DNA of 64,000 nucleotides from Symbiodinium natans (Eukaryota; Sar; Dinophyceae; Suessiales; Symbiodiniaceae): the NCBI GenBank assembly GCA_905221605.1, contig CAJNDS010002255.1:346001-410000 (forward strand). Reading direction: 5' to 3'. The notes beneath the pieces are model-generated. The model ran no database searches. It had not been told where the DNA came from and saw only the letters and a program-made list of their open reading frames with translations. This document shows positions 33,927 through 45,181 of the stretch, in pieces. Position 1 is the stretch's first letter. Each line of letters opens with the position of its first letter. The translations under genes and the position numbers were made by a program.

Positions 33927-35181
33927 CTCTCGCTTCTGCTCTCAGTCCAGCGATCACGAGTGGTTCCAGACAAACAGGCTGTTCAACAGGCAACACCGCG
34001 CTCAACTGCAAACTCTCTCCTACGCTCTCGTCAGCAGCAGCGGTGTTCCAGATCTCATCTGTCCATTGCTCATCCCAACCGTTGCTCCAGCCCTCATCCC
34101 ACACAAACGCACCCCAGCCCTCATCGACCTGCGGATGCTCAGGCACTGGCGGCAAAGATTCCACTAATTCAAACATCTTTCCTTTCTTGCCCTTTCCAGG
34201 ACCTTTTGCTCCCTTTTCTTTGCCCTTTGCCTTTCCTTTTCCTTTATCCTTTCCTTTTCCATCTTTGCCTTTTCCTCGTTCCTTTCCTTTCTCCTTTCCT
34301 TTTCCCTTTCCAGAGGATGAGGCTGAGCCGTGGGCTTTACTGCAATGCGCGCTGATGTGTCCTAGTTCCCCACAAGAAAAACACTTCACCTTGGACATGT
34401 CTGTGCTACAGTTTTCTGTCTTGTGATTCTTCCTACCACAACGACCACACCGTTCAGCACTTACCGCAGAAACTGACACATCATGCCATGCACCGTCATG
34501 CTCATGCCATGCACACTCATACTGTCCGTCATCGTCCCATGCTGTCATATCAAACACCTCATACACTTGTTGCTTCTTTCCTGGTGACAAGTTCAGATCC
34601 AAGAAGAGTCTCTGTTGACGCTCAAAACGAAGAGCTGCACTCCGACATGACTGATACGTTTCTGCTCCCGAGTGATGCAAAACGTACTTCTTCGCTTCTT
34701 CTGGCAAACTCCGCAGCAAAATCACAAGCATGTCTCCATCTCCGATGCTCAACCCTTGCCTGTCTAGTGCTGTTGGCAGCGTGCCCAACAACTTGGCGTA
34801 ACGTGACACCTCTATGTCGATCTTTCTGATCACATCACCGACCATCGTAGCTGCATTCATTTCTGAATTTCTCAAGGCGAATATCCTGTGCAACAGTTCC
34901 GACCGCATCGACAAGGCCTCTGCTCTGCTGCGCAACAAAAACTGCTGAGCCAGCTGCCTAAGCAGCTCGTACCCACAGTTCACATTTCCCAAACTTCTGG
35001 CTGGATCTGCAAGAGACCCATCAAGTGGCAAACCTTCGCTGAATGCCTGTATCATGAGGGTTGCCCTAGCATGGTCCAAGAAAGCTGCTTTCAACAAGCC
35101 ATGCAGCCTCACCGACCGTGTCTTCTGCTCTTCACGCGTGCTCCACTTCTCTGCATGGGTCACAGAGGCTGACCCAACCAT
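33898..35181 (-). mobile_element. Gag of copia-type element
   Basis: 427 codons; the start ATG lies just after an in-frame stop. The first two thirds are helical Gag-like sequence (HARATLMIQAFSEGLPLDGS, LLRSLPEEAKKYVLHH). Then come two CCHC-type zinc knuckles, CGRCGRKNHKTENC (about residue 243) and CFSCGELGHISAHC (about 266), which bind RNA. A long Lys/Gly tract (GKGKGKEKGKERGKGK) and an acidic Trp-rich tail follow. The end overlaps the start of Pol by 29 bp in another register, as expected for a frameshift or decayed junction. A TGTCAGAGC-containing site at about 35365-35376 resembles the initiator-Met primer-binding site common in copia elements. Confidence 0.8.
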
Positions 35182-35632
35182 TTCTCAGATCGCGAAAACA
35201 CATCTCGTGACTCAAAGCTTTGCGTCATACCAGCCAATACCAGCTCCAGGAAGCACACCCGACGTTTGTGGCATGAACTGCTCTCGCCTAGGTCCGACAG
35301 GTACTGGCACCGGCCCAAACTGCACAAAAGTGAGACAATCCAAATGTAAAACCATCAAAAACAAGCTCTGACAACAAAACACATGTCAGATGTACTCGGT
35401 GTTTCGCTCGCTTCGCTCGCACTTGTTCACATTGTGGAAAGACACTTTGCCTTTTCAAAACGGTTCGGTTTGGGCGTCGCGCGCAACATGGACGTCTCAG
35501 CAGTACAGTTGAACTAGTCTCGTCCTACGACCTCGATGCTCAGATTCGGTTGCTGAAAAGCAAAAAGAGGTGCGTTCCAGTGGCTTTCAAACATCTTTGA
35601 AGATGATGAAAAAAACAGCTTGAAACAATGGC

Positions 35633-35948
35633 CCAGACGTGCGTTGTCAGAAATTCATAGTTGCAGGCACCCCCAATTCTGGTCCCCAAACTTGCTCCAT
35701 TTCGCACTTTTGGAAACTGCATTGAGAGAACCAACACACACAACACTCTTTAGTCAACTCGGTTGGTGACTTGGCATGTTTCTTTGTGGGTCCGTCGGTT
35801 CTTGCGGTCGTCGGTTGTCCTGTATCGTGTGTCTCTGTGTTGTGTGTGTTGGTTCTCTCAATGCAGTTTCCAAAAGTGCGAAATGGAGCAAGTTTGGGGA
35901 CCAGAATGGGGTGCCTGCAACCATAAATTTCTAGCAACGCACGTCTGG
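35633..35948. mobile_element. Fold-back element with ~113-bp near-perfect inverted arms
   Basis: The left arm 35633-35746 starts CCAGACGTGCGTTG and ends CCAACACACACAACAC. The right arm 35837-35948 is its inverted copy with only a few differences. Spacer 90 bp. No coding capacity. It abuts the A-tailed repeat at 35960. Confidence 0.9.
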
Positions 35949-35959
35949 CCCCCCAAAGA

Positions 35960-36862
35960 ATAATCGAACCGCAATTTGTGTGCTTGGGGTTGCTCCACTT
36001 GGCTGACCACCATGGGGCCCTGGGCTGGTCTTGCATCCGCTCTTGTGTCAAGTTCCCACTGGCTGACCACCATAAGGCGCGCGCTGGCCTTTCCTTTTGG
36101 TAGTCTTTCCCCTCGGAATCGGTAGCTGATGCTACTCGCAGGCTTCCTCCCTGGGAAACTAGGAGGGCTCTGCTGACTGCGGCCCAGGTTATACTTGGGT
36201 ATGTGGCCGGACTAGGCACAGTTGTGCGCCTGGGTGTTGGGAACTTTGGGTCGGGCTTCAACAATCGAGCCGCAAGTTGTGTTGGCTGTTGCTCGGGGTT
36301 GCTCCACTGGCTGACCACCATGGGGTGCCCTGGGCTGGTCTTGCATCCGCTGTTCTTGCTGACAAGTCCCCACTGGCTGACCACCATGGGGCGCGTGCTG
36401 GCCTTACCTCTCCTCTGGGAAAGTTGGCCACTTTGTATCTTCCCTTTTCGCTACTGTGTGCCTGGTGCCTGCCCGTGTTGGTCGGTAACTTCGCTGTCCT
36501 TTTACGATTTACAGCTTTCCGTGCTGACCTTCGTTGCACCAGTGGCTTCATGATGGTGGTTTTGATGATCTGGCAAACTCTCGCATTTTGCGACTCCCCC
36601 GCATGCGCTGCGCTGCTTGATTACACCTGGATTTCTGCGACGACTTCGAGTACTGAGCGCGGGGAACACCTAGACGTTTGGCGCTTTGGTTTTGGCGGGT
36701 TGCTGCGGGTTTTTGTGGTTGTGTTTTGTGGTGGTTTTGGTGTGTGTTTGCTTTGGTTTTCGCGCCTGCGACTGTTTCACCTCTAGTGTTGAGACCCACA
36801 AGAACGGCCTACTGCGCTGCTGATGTAGTAAAGAGGCGACGGTTCAAAAAAAAAGACAGACT
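35960..36862 (+). mobile_element. A-tailed retroelement 3' region, copy 1
   Basis: Contains two tandem ~300-bp units (from 35961 and 36262), each with CACTGGCTGACCACCATGGG motifs. The end region (GATGGTGGTTTTG, CGCATTTTGCGA, GAGACCCACAAGAACGGC, AAAGAGGCG) terminates in a run of A (36846-36854). The same end region recurs at 41520-41850. The shared A-tailed end suggests the 3' part of a non-LTR retroelement or related retroposon, here without its coding part. Confidence 0.6.
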
Positions 36863-39800
36863 TGCTTGCGTGGGACGTGGTCCACTGTGCTGCCGATGTA
36901 GCAAAGAGCAAAAAAAGACTTGGGTGTGGCAATCCATCGCCTACATGCCAGAGTGTAATCCTCCATACCGGCTGGAGCAGGATGCTTTGCCCGGTTCTGA
37001 TGCACGGAGTGTCAACTTTGTCTTTCTGGCTTAGAAGTGGATTCGGATTCGATGAGCAGCTTGATACTGCAGCCTGCAATTGGATTTCCTTGCTGTTGGG
37101 CCTGCGCTCAGTGTGTCTTTGCAAAGCTGACGCGCCTTTGCCACATTGGAAGATGGACAACCGATTGGCGCCCAGCCGTGGACCCCATCAGCTGGAAAGT
37201 GTCCATCGATTCCCTGGAAGGACGGAAGATTTCCCAAAGTGGGCCCGCCGCGAAACGCGCTCTTTCACGGGGATTAGAGAAGCAAGAATGGGGGGCACTC
37301 CGAGAGCGTGCATCCACAGCGGAATTCCAACCTTAAGGTCGAGCAGTTTGAGAAGCTCAATCATTGCTGGGTCTCCGTTGAAGGTTTGAGTAATCCCTCT
37401 GGGCTTGCGGAGTTCCAGGTTCCTGCTGATCCAACTTAGTGCTTGTGGCGAGGAATGTCGCGGGGCACCTTTCCAAAATGAACAGGCTTGTTCTTGCAGG
37501 TTGCAGGCCTTACACCCCGGACAGCGTGCTCTGTACCGCTCATGGCAATAAGTCAGTCCCAGCCTGTGTGATTTGGTCTTCACCTTTGGGCACCAAATCT
37601 ATGACAAGGCGCTTATTGGCTTCGTCTCTCAATATGCCAAAATTGTTTTGCAGATCAAATACCTTCTTCGGTCGAGCTTGCCTGAGGAGGAACTATGGGT
37701 GTTTTCAAAAACTTCCTTGTCGCTAATTTTGGGGCGCTGAAAAGATACTTTACTGCCATCGCCGCAGCGTGCTCTCGACGGGGCCTACCTTTGGCGTTTG
37801 CGCATTTGTCACGAGCAGAGCATTTCGCTTTCTATACCGTAGTGAGGCTGGGTTTGCCCGAGCGACTTCCTCTTTCACCAGAGGACTCGGGCCGATGATT
37901 TTCCTACACCGCCCTAGCGAGACGGAGTTGGTGCTTGCTTTCAAATGGCAGCCTGTGCGACAGGAGGGATGATTGACAGTCAAGAATACCTGCGTACCCA
38001 AGCAAGCTTGTGGAGCATTGCTGACCCAGGCGTGGCCAACGTCTCGCACATGCAGGCCTTTCGTGAACAAAAGGTGGCCAGCATTGCTCTTCCCATTGAA
38101 CGTAAGGTAGGGGCCTCTCTCTTTGCCACGCCGTCATTAGCTGCAGCGTGGGTGCTGAAGGCCACCTGGCAGAGGGAGAGAGAGCACCATCTTATACCGT
38201 GATTTAACATACGAGTGCAGAGGGCAAGGCCCCTTCTTCAGCTCCCAAAAATATTGGGGCACCGTGTCAGAACTGCAAGCTCAGGGACTCACCCTGGAGC
38301 CTCTGCCCAATGCAGTATACTGCGTGCCCGATCAAGCGGCGCTGGAAAGTGACGGTGCTGCCAAGTACCTCACGCACCTCTTGGGTGATGCCAAGCTGTG
38401 GGCACCACCGAAAAGAGGGCCCGCGCCGCAGGTTGATGCTCCTTTTGAACACACAGTAAGAGCTGGCAACGCTTTTCAAGAGAAGGCGATTGACTCCGAC
38501 TCCCCGGGAAACAGCCCCGAAAAAAAAACTCCCCGAACCTGAACCCGAACCCGAACCCGAACCTCCCCCCCCCCCCCCAACCCGAAACCCGAACCCCAAC
38601 GCCCAACCCGCCCCCCCCCTCAAAAATAGCCCCCCCCCCCCCCCCCTTCAGTCCGTCGGCTGCCAAGCAACCCCAACCTGCCACCCCTTCCGGGCGGTTG
38701 GAGGGTGGCCGAGTAAATCTTGAACCTAACTCTGCTCAAGTCTCATAGCACAAGCCTGCCCCAAAGACAGTGCGCGGCTCGGTCGCACGTGTGGCCACCT
38801 CGCCGCCGCCCCCTCACAGGGAGGCGTCACGGACGCCTTGTGTTACGCCCCGACAAACAGTGACTAACAGCGTCCCCATTAAAGAGGAGGCTGGGGTTGG
38901 GTTGCAATTTCTCCCCTCAGTCCGAACCTCAAGCTACCGCACAGGGACCCCGGTGTCATTCCCGAGCAGCGTGAGCAAGAACCCTGCCCAGTCGCAGGGC
39001 GGAGGACATGATACCCCAGCTGCCCTGAGCATGTGACCCGTCCCCCTGCTAGGCGTACAGAACCCCACCTCTTCGCCGTCCTCCAAGCCCCAAGCCACGT
39101 CCAAAAACGGCTAACCCGTCAGTTCCGGGAGAGGCAAGGGACGCATCACGAACGCCGTGTAGCACGCCTAGGGCTGCACCCGGACCGCGAGTGACCCTCC
39201 GGCGCCAACTCCCCAGTCGAGCATTGGCTCACTTGCCGGGACATCTTGTGGAGCGGGGATAATGTCCAAAGTCCCCTACCCCACCTCCCCCTGCGAAAAA
39301 GGAGACTCGTCCCCTGGTGCTGGACAATGCAAGGCCACAGGAGCCACCGAAAGTGAAGCCTCGTGGTGCCTCTCCTGGTCCGCGGGGCCCCGCCCACACC
39401 ACACCAACTTGGCGAAATGGACGGGAATAACCAGTCGACCCTACATTGCCCTACATGAGTCTTAAGGACTCGACGCATCTAACAACCCATGAACAACAAC
39501 TTCGTGCCTATCGGGCCTACGAAGATATGTTGCAAAGCCTGCCGACCCACCTAGACGAGCCCGAGTACCTCCTCGAGGTCGCTGATAGGCTCCTCCACTT
39601 TGCCGGAGACCTTCCCAGCATCATACTTACAGCTCTATGACCCGCTCGTGCCGCAGTGCCTGAAGCTCTCTGGTTCTCTGCAATTCATTGAATAGGTGCC
39701 CTACTGCTGGCGTTTGAGGCTCACCAGAATGGGCCCCCGGGACGCGCAGCGGGCCTGCCTATTGTGTTGGGGTTCCCAGAATCCGAGCAACGCATCACAG

Positions 39801-40800
39801 ACCTCCAGGTCAACGTGCCCCTGGCGGCAACGGTCGCGCTTTTGGCTGGCCGGGCATATCAGAGGCCCACATGCCCTGAGACTGTATACGAGAGGGATAA
39901 AAATGGCTTGCCCATGGTACAAGGACAGGTGCAGGAGTCGAGCTTGCGAGAATGGGCGACGTCTGCCAGACACGCGAATCTGGAAACGGCCAGAAAGAAA
40001 CAGGTGCCTGCAATTAATGCGTTCGTGAGGGTCGCCCTAGAAGGCTCACACGTGCTCCGGCATAGACAATTTCGCGAGTTCAACCCGCCTGACCCCCCGA
40101 TGCATTTTCTCGATGCCATCAGACAGGCCCTCGCGGCTTCAGTGGCTTTTGGTCTGCTTATAACCTGGAGTGGCCTGATATTACGGCACGCGCCAACGTA
40201 TCGTTTCGTCGTGTCCTCCCATTGGAGGGGCTTTTCGATGTGCCGCAAGCCACGGAGCCCTTCGCGGCGGCACACAGCGAGCATCGTCTAGAGGTTCACG
40301 GCAGCTCTTCCGAGTCGGAGGAAACCACGCCAAAGTCCCCTGCTTCGGAGCCACAAGAAATGGAGGATGCTGAGCCACAAGTAAGGGACTGGCGCTTTTC
40401 GGAACTGCACACCACAGACCTAGCTGTTTTGCGAGAAGTGGACGTTTGCATTCCTTTTCGACTGCCTGCCTTTGAAGATGACCACTGGAAACGGCTGGTG
40501 GCACCCCCAACCATGCGGGGTGCTCGCCGAGAATGGTACGACGCTGCTACGGCGCACTGGGCCGCTTGCAAAGGGCTTGCCCGGTCGAGACATCCCACCA
40601 AGCAAAGTCTTAACAGCTTTTGGTTTAAGATGTATTGCCATCGAAACCCCAAAGAGCCAGAGCCCTCTGCTCTCAAAGTGATAACTTCCTTCCCTTATAA
40701 GCATAAGGGTGACGGAGTAATTCACTACCAGCAAGTAGATGCTGCCGCTAGAACGCTGTGGCACTCTGCCAGAGCACGAGTGGCACAATAATTCCCAAGG
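36862..40800 (+). mobile_element. Decayed coding body of an unclassified repeated element
   Basis: A chain of plus-strand open frames in shifting registers. 37692-38200 matches the dispersed repeat (FGALKRYFTAI, SEAGFARATSSFTRGLGP, EQKVASIALPIERKVG). 38264-38540 carries RGPAPQVDAPFEHTV. 39764-40130 (VYERDKNGLPMVQGQVQESS) and 40200-40791 (DITARANVSFRRVLPLEGLF, then LHTTDLAVLREVDVCIPFRL and FWFKMYCHRNPKEPEPSALK) look like decent protein. It contains a poly-Pro stretch at 38550-38650. Frames break at least three times. No reverse transcriptase or transposase motif was seen. Confidence 0.45.
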
Positions 40801-41099
40801 GCATCCCTCCTTGGGGAGCGGAAGCGGAGAATTTGCTGGGAAATGCGGGAAACACGACACAGGATCCTGACGCGGACCTTACACAGTCGGTCGCGGCGGC
40901 GGGCCCAGCTGGGGTTGTGGTGGAACCACGCTTTCGAGTGGGAGCCGAGACATCTGGACAGGCACGACAGGCGAACGACAGCTGGGATGGCTCCTGGCAA
41001 TGATGGGACAATTGGGGCATCCGCCCCCCGAGATTGCTTCTGCAAGAATGAAAACATTCAATGCGATATGAGCTGCGAAGAGCGATGGAATCGGTAGCC

Positions 41100-41852
41100 T
41101 CTTGTGGCTACTCTTGGATAGCCCCACTGGCTGATCAGCATGGGGCAGGAAGATTCAGTGGGGCGAACACCTGATCCCTCACTGACTGGTCACGGTGCGT
41201 GCTTCTACGTTGAACTGTGCTGGTTTTCTGCCTTGATCGACACTGCCTGGCGAGCCGGGTTGGAGTGTCGTCTTGCAAATGACTCTTAAAGGAGCTACCT
41301 TGGCACCTTTTGGCTGTGCGCATCCTTGGCTGATCACCATGGTCAGTCGGCTGTGGCTACTTACGGAAGACCCCACTGGCTGATCACCATGGGGCAAATT
41401 TGGCCTACCCTCCCTGTGGGAGGGGTAGGCCCCGATGGGGTATTGCATCATGCCTCGGTTGCCACCACAACAGTCAAACTTCGGCCGATGCAACCAACCT
41501 GCAGGATGCCAACTTATTCAGATGATTGCGTGATGGTGGTTTTGTTCTCTGGCACACAATCGCATTTTGCGATTCCCTCACACGACTTGGTGCTGCTGTG
41601 GCTCTGCTCAGGGACAACATCGACGAGCTTGGGTACTGAGCGCGTGGGGTCTTCTTAGTAGTTTCGCCGCCCTCTTCTGGTTTGTCTGTTGGTTGTTGTG
41701 TGGCTGCTTTGGTGGGTTGGGTGGTTTCGTCTTTCTTGGTTGTGTAGCTTTTTTCTGGCGATCTGTTTCACACCTAGTTGAGAGACCCACAAGAACGGCA
41801 TACTGTGCTACTGATGTACTAAAGAGGCGCCCGCTTAAAAAAAAAACAGTCC
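41100..41852 (+). mobile_element. A-tailed retroelement 3' region, copy 2
   Basis: Shares with copy 1 the CCACTGGCTGATCACCATGG motifs (41119, 41325, 41370) and an extended end region (GATGGTGGTTTTGTT, CGCATTTTGCGATTCCC, GAGACCCACAAGAACGGCAT, AAAGAGGCGCCCGCTT) finishing in ten A at 41839-41848. It follows the decayed coding body directly, as a 3' untranslated end would. Confidence 0.6.
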
Positions 41853-41879
41853 GAGCCTGTGTGGAAATGGTGGACCAAC

Positions 41880-43250
41880 TTACGCATGCAGCCATGAGAT
41901 CCTCCAGGATCGGGTAGCACGGGTCCCTTCCAAGAAGGAAAAGGACACGCACCAACTCCCCTTTGACGTTCATGACATTGGGCAATCCACGCTTGTCGCG
42001 GCAACGCATGGGAGCCTTACTGCGCACTTGGGATTTGCCTATTCCTCGCTGGCCAAATAGGCCCAACAGCTAGGCACGCCGGGAGCGAACTGCGTCTAAG
42101 TCTGCAGCCCACTTGGTTTACCCGTCACTGAGTTGTCATCTAAGTTTTGGTCAGCTTCTTCCGCTTTCAGGTCAGTTCTTGCCCAGCCCCCTTGGTGCCA
42201 GAAATACCGTGAGATGACCTGGACGCCATGCAGGCGGGAGCGAAAAGGGAGGCAGAACGAGGCCCACTCAGATGGTAAGATGCGGAAAAGCGGAGAAACA
42301 ACCTGAATGAAGGTGGAGTGAGGGCGAGCCGGGCTTCGATTCAAGAAGCAGACAATTCCTCTGACTGAAGGGAGGGACCGGGAAGGGGTGAGGGGGGAGT
42401 GGGGAAGGGAAGGTCGGGAGGAAGTCGTAAGCAATTTGTTTGACTTTTTTGGGGGTGGGAAGGGGGGAGGTGAGGGGGGAGGAAGGGGAATTGGGATTGG
42501 CAATGCTCACTAAGCGCCGCGCCTTGAGTGGGGTCGGCGGAGTTTTGGGAACCTCCTCCCATTTACCCCAATTTCCATTATGCTTACAGCGTCCAGGCCC
42601 CGAGAGACATGAAAGGGTTGCTGTATACCCTCCACTTGTGGGCGAACGATTCTTCAAACTGATAGAAAGCCCTGCAATCCCTCTGCCTGCGCGTTGAGCA
42701 CTGGGCAATTGTTTCTCGGAGTCCTGGACACGAACCCCTAAACCTTAAACCCTAAATCCTAAACCCTAAACCCTAAACAGCCAGGGCCGCGCAGAATTAC
42801 GGGGGGCCATTCCACGGATCCAGCATTCGGAGACGAAGGTGATGGCCACAGTGCAACTACAAGTGCGTGTTCATGTGACAAGCGAAGACCGTACAGAGCA
42901 CCTGGGAGCTTTTACGTGTTTTCAAAGGCATCTCCATGTCCAGAGAGGGTGAAAGCAAGCATAACTTCTGAATACGCTGGCAGCACGAGGTTTAAAGTCG
43001 AGGGTCGTTGGTCTCTTCAAAGGCAGAGGAACAGTGTTGACAAGGTTCATGGACGTCTCCACCCACACCGCCTTGCTCGTGGATAAGCTGTCCGTTTCCG
43101 AGGCACAGTAGCAGTCGCTTGCAATCTGTGTTGTGTGTAGTTCTCAATGCTGTTGCCTGGGGGGAGGGGGACGCTTACTGCAGTCTTGTATCTGCACAAC
43201 CACAAGCCAGGCAAGAAGAACGTGTTTCTCAGCAGATGCTTGCCACCAAA
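41880..43250. other. Region without supported gene
   Basis: A minus-strand frame at about 41880-42042 (GIGKSQVRSKAPMRCRDKRG, LGRDPCYPILEDLMAACVSW) may be an isolated exon. 42370-42500 is G-rich low complexity. 42735-42780 is a CCCTAAA tract. Confidence 0.35.
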
Positions 43251-43252
43251 CG

Positions 43253-43265
43253 TTCTTGGCTCAAG
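43253..43265 (+). promoter_or_regulatory. Possible relict spliced-leader sequence
   Basis: The 10-mer TTGGCTCAAG (in TTCTTGGCTCAAG) equals the 3' end of the dinoflagellate spliced leader as I know it (ending TTTTGGCTCAAG). It lies 84 bp before the ATG of an intronless gene, as expected if a trans-spliced mRNA was copied back into the genome. Confidence 0.4.
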
Positions 43266-43348
43266 CTCTTTGAAAATTTAGAAACTCAGGAGCTGCCCGT
43301 TTCTTGTGCTCCCTTTAACAGTGTGTTCCCCCGCTGATTTCCGCGTTG

Positions 43349-45181
43349 ATGGTGTACGTGATCTCCCCAGCCTGCAGCTACTTGCTGGTAGCGCTCGTCG
43401 TGCTCGTCGTGCATGCCGCCAGTCCACCTGGTGGTGCCTTTGAGTGTCCATGTATCAGCAACACATCGTCATCATGGGCTGTGATCCGCGCAGAGCTCCT
43501 GACACATGCTGGATATGGCTCAGACTATGGATTGCAGGGATGCCAGGAGTACGACAGAGATCTCGTGCAATCTGGGTGCTCGCAGAACGAGGCCGACTTC
43601 TGTGAGCGCAGCTGGTGCTACGTGGATGTCGACGCCTGCCGGTACAACGAAACGGCGTGCACAGCTGCAGGTGGTCAGCCGGGAGGGACGGCATCGCCGT
43701 CATGCCGGACTCGGCCTATGACAGACAGTAGCTTATTGTCTACGGCAGTTTACAGCTATGAAACCTGTGGGTACAGGAACACATATGATTTGGGCCCAAT
43801 CATGGAGCCCATTGCAGGAAAGGTGATGAGATTCGCTGCTGACGACTTCAGCTGGTTCGTTTACACCAAGCCGGAGGTGGATCCGGAAAACCCAAATGTC
43901 ACCAAAGCAGGTGTCGACTATGACTTTTTCGTTGAGCTGGCCAGCAATTTCAACCCCCAAGCTACATTTGAGTTTGTTGATGGCTTTTCAACGCAAGTTT
44001 CCAGGTCGCTGTTCTCAAGCTCTTGGACGGCGTGCGTACACGATGTTGCTGTCGGCTACATCGATGCTTGCGTCGGCCCATTTTGGATCACACCTGAGCG
44101 GGCGGAGATGACTCAGTTTCTCTCAATTTCGGTTGACCTGTTTTACCTCATCGCACCGAAGCAGGACGAAACGCCCAGCTCACTGGGGGACTTCATTGCT
44201 GCCCCCTTCAGGCCATTCATGCCGGAGACTTGGTTGGCCATCGTGTGCTTTTTGAGCGTCCTCGCCTGCACGCTCTGGGCCATCGAGGGCTGGGAGACTG
44301 GTTGCACTCTTGGTTGGCGATCGCAGGCCGAGAACGGTTTCGTGAAAGCCTACGAGACTGTTCAGGCCTTTCTCGCTGGAGGTGTTGAGGCAGAGAGCCA
44401 CAACTTGCCCCGCAAGTTCCTGGTTCTTGGTTTCGCCTTCTTCCTTTTGATTGTCAGCGAGAGCTACTCAGCCAGCCTGACGTCTATGTTGGTCGTGAGG
44501 AGGGAGGCCTCTGGGAACATTGAGAACATTGAGGATGCCATCGAGAGGGGCATGAAGATCTGTATTCCTGCCGTGATCGCACCCACTCTCAAGAGCATGC
44601 ACGGCAATGCGCAGTTTGTTGAGCTGGGCGACTCACGTTCTCCCCCGCGTCACATCTATGCTGGGGACTGTGAGGTCGGGATCATGGCTCAGAGTGGTAT
44701 CGACTTGCTGGAGTCCGGTGCGCTGCACCAGTCAGACTGCGAGAACGTGAGGTCCAACGGGAAGCCCGAGTCAGAGTACCGATGTGAGACCGACTCAAAA
44801 GGAAAGGCGAGGGATGATTGCAACTTGCTGAAGGTTGGGGAGGTGCTCACCTCTGTGGGCGTTGGCTATCCTGTCAACACCAAGGCTGCACAGAGCCTGT
44901 CTTGGGCGGTGACCAAAGCTACCATGGCAGGAAAGTACAGCGACGCGATGCGCAGTCATCAGTCCATGAAACCCAGAAGCCAATGCCTAGCAGCTGCTGA
45001 GATCTCCGTGGAGGAGGATGGTCTTCCCGTTGAGTCCATGGTAGGTGTTATCATCATCAGTAGTATGTGTCTCGGCGTCTCTGTCGTAATTTTGATTGGC
45101 CGCATGCTCTGTCAGCGTAGAGACCCCCAGAGCAAGCCAGAAGGGGAAGATGCCGAAGCTGCCGATGCCGACGCTGCATAG
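43349..45181 (+). CDS. Ionotropic glutamate receptor-like channel, intronless
   Basis: Single open frame of 610 codons. Signal peptide at residues 1-24, then a Cys-rich N-terminal part (GCQEYDRDLVQSGC, CERSWCYVDVDAC). Ligand-binding half S1 follows, with the typical ITPERAEMTQFLS end (about 248-260). Then M1 (about 294-314, WLAIVCFLSVLACTLWAI), a pore-loop segment (about 336-348), M3 with SYSASLTSML (about 373-382, equivalent to the SYTANL motif), ligand-binding half S2 (NIENIEDAIERGMKICIPA onward) and M4 (about 564-587). The tail is acidic. It lacks the amino-terminal domain of animal receptors. The ATG at 43349 is chosen because the TTG before it is not a start. A spliced-leader-like TTCTTGGCTCAAG lies 84 bp upstream. 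Ligand and ion unknown. Confidence 0.85.
   Translation: MVYVISPACSYLLVALVVLVVHAASPPGGAFECPCISNTSSSWAVIRAELLTHAGYGSDYGLQGCQEYDRDLVQSGCSQNEADFCERSWCYVDVDACRYNETACTAAGGQPGGTASPSCRTRPMTDSSLLSTAVYSYETCGYRNTYDLGPIMEPIAGKVMRFAADDFSWFVYTKPEVDPENPNVTKAGVDYDFFVELASNFNPQATFEFVDGFSTQVSRSLFSSSWTACVHDVAVGYIDACVGPFWITPERAEMTQFLSISVDLFYLIAPKQDETPSSLGDFIAAPFRPFMPETWLAIVCFLSVLACTLWAIEGWETGCTLGWRSQAENGFVKAYETVQAFLAGGVEAESHNLPRKFLVLGFAFFLLIVSESYSASLTSMLVVRREASGNIENIEDAIERGMKICIPAVIAPTLKSMHGNAQFVELGDSRSPPRHIYAGDCEVGIMAQSGIDLLESGALHQSDCENVRSNGKPESEYRCETDSKGKARDDCNLLKVGEVLTSVGVGYPVNTKAAQSLSWAVTKATMAGKYSDAMRSHQSMKPRSQCLAAAEISVEEDGLPVESMVGVIIISSMCLGVSVVILIGRMLCQRRDPQSKPEGEDAEAADADAA

Noticed and set aside
32629-34426. 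Several long plus-strand frames opposite Pol and Gag
   Set aside because: They lie antisense to well-supported retroelement frames and contain no domain.
28860-35640. Long terminal repeats of the copia-type element
   Set aside because: I compared the flanks by eye (28.86-29.26 kb and 35.2-35.63 kb) and found no direct repeat; only a primer-binding-like site was seen.
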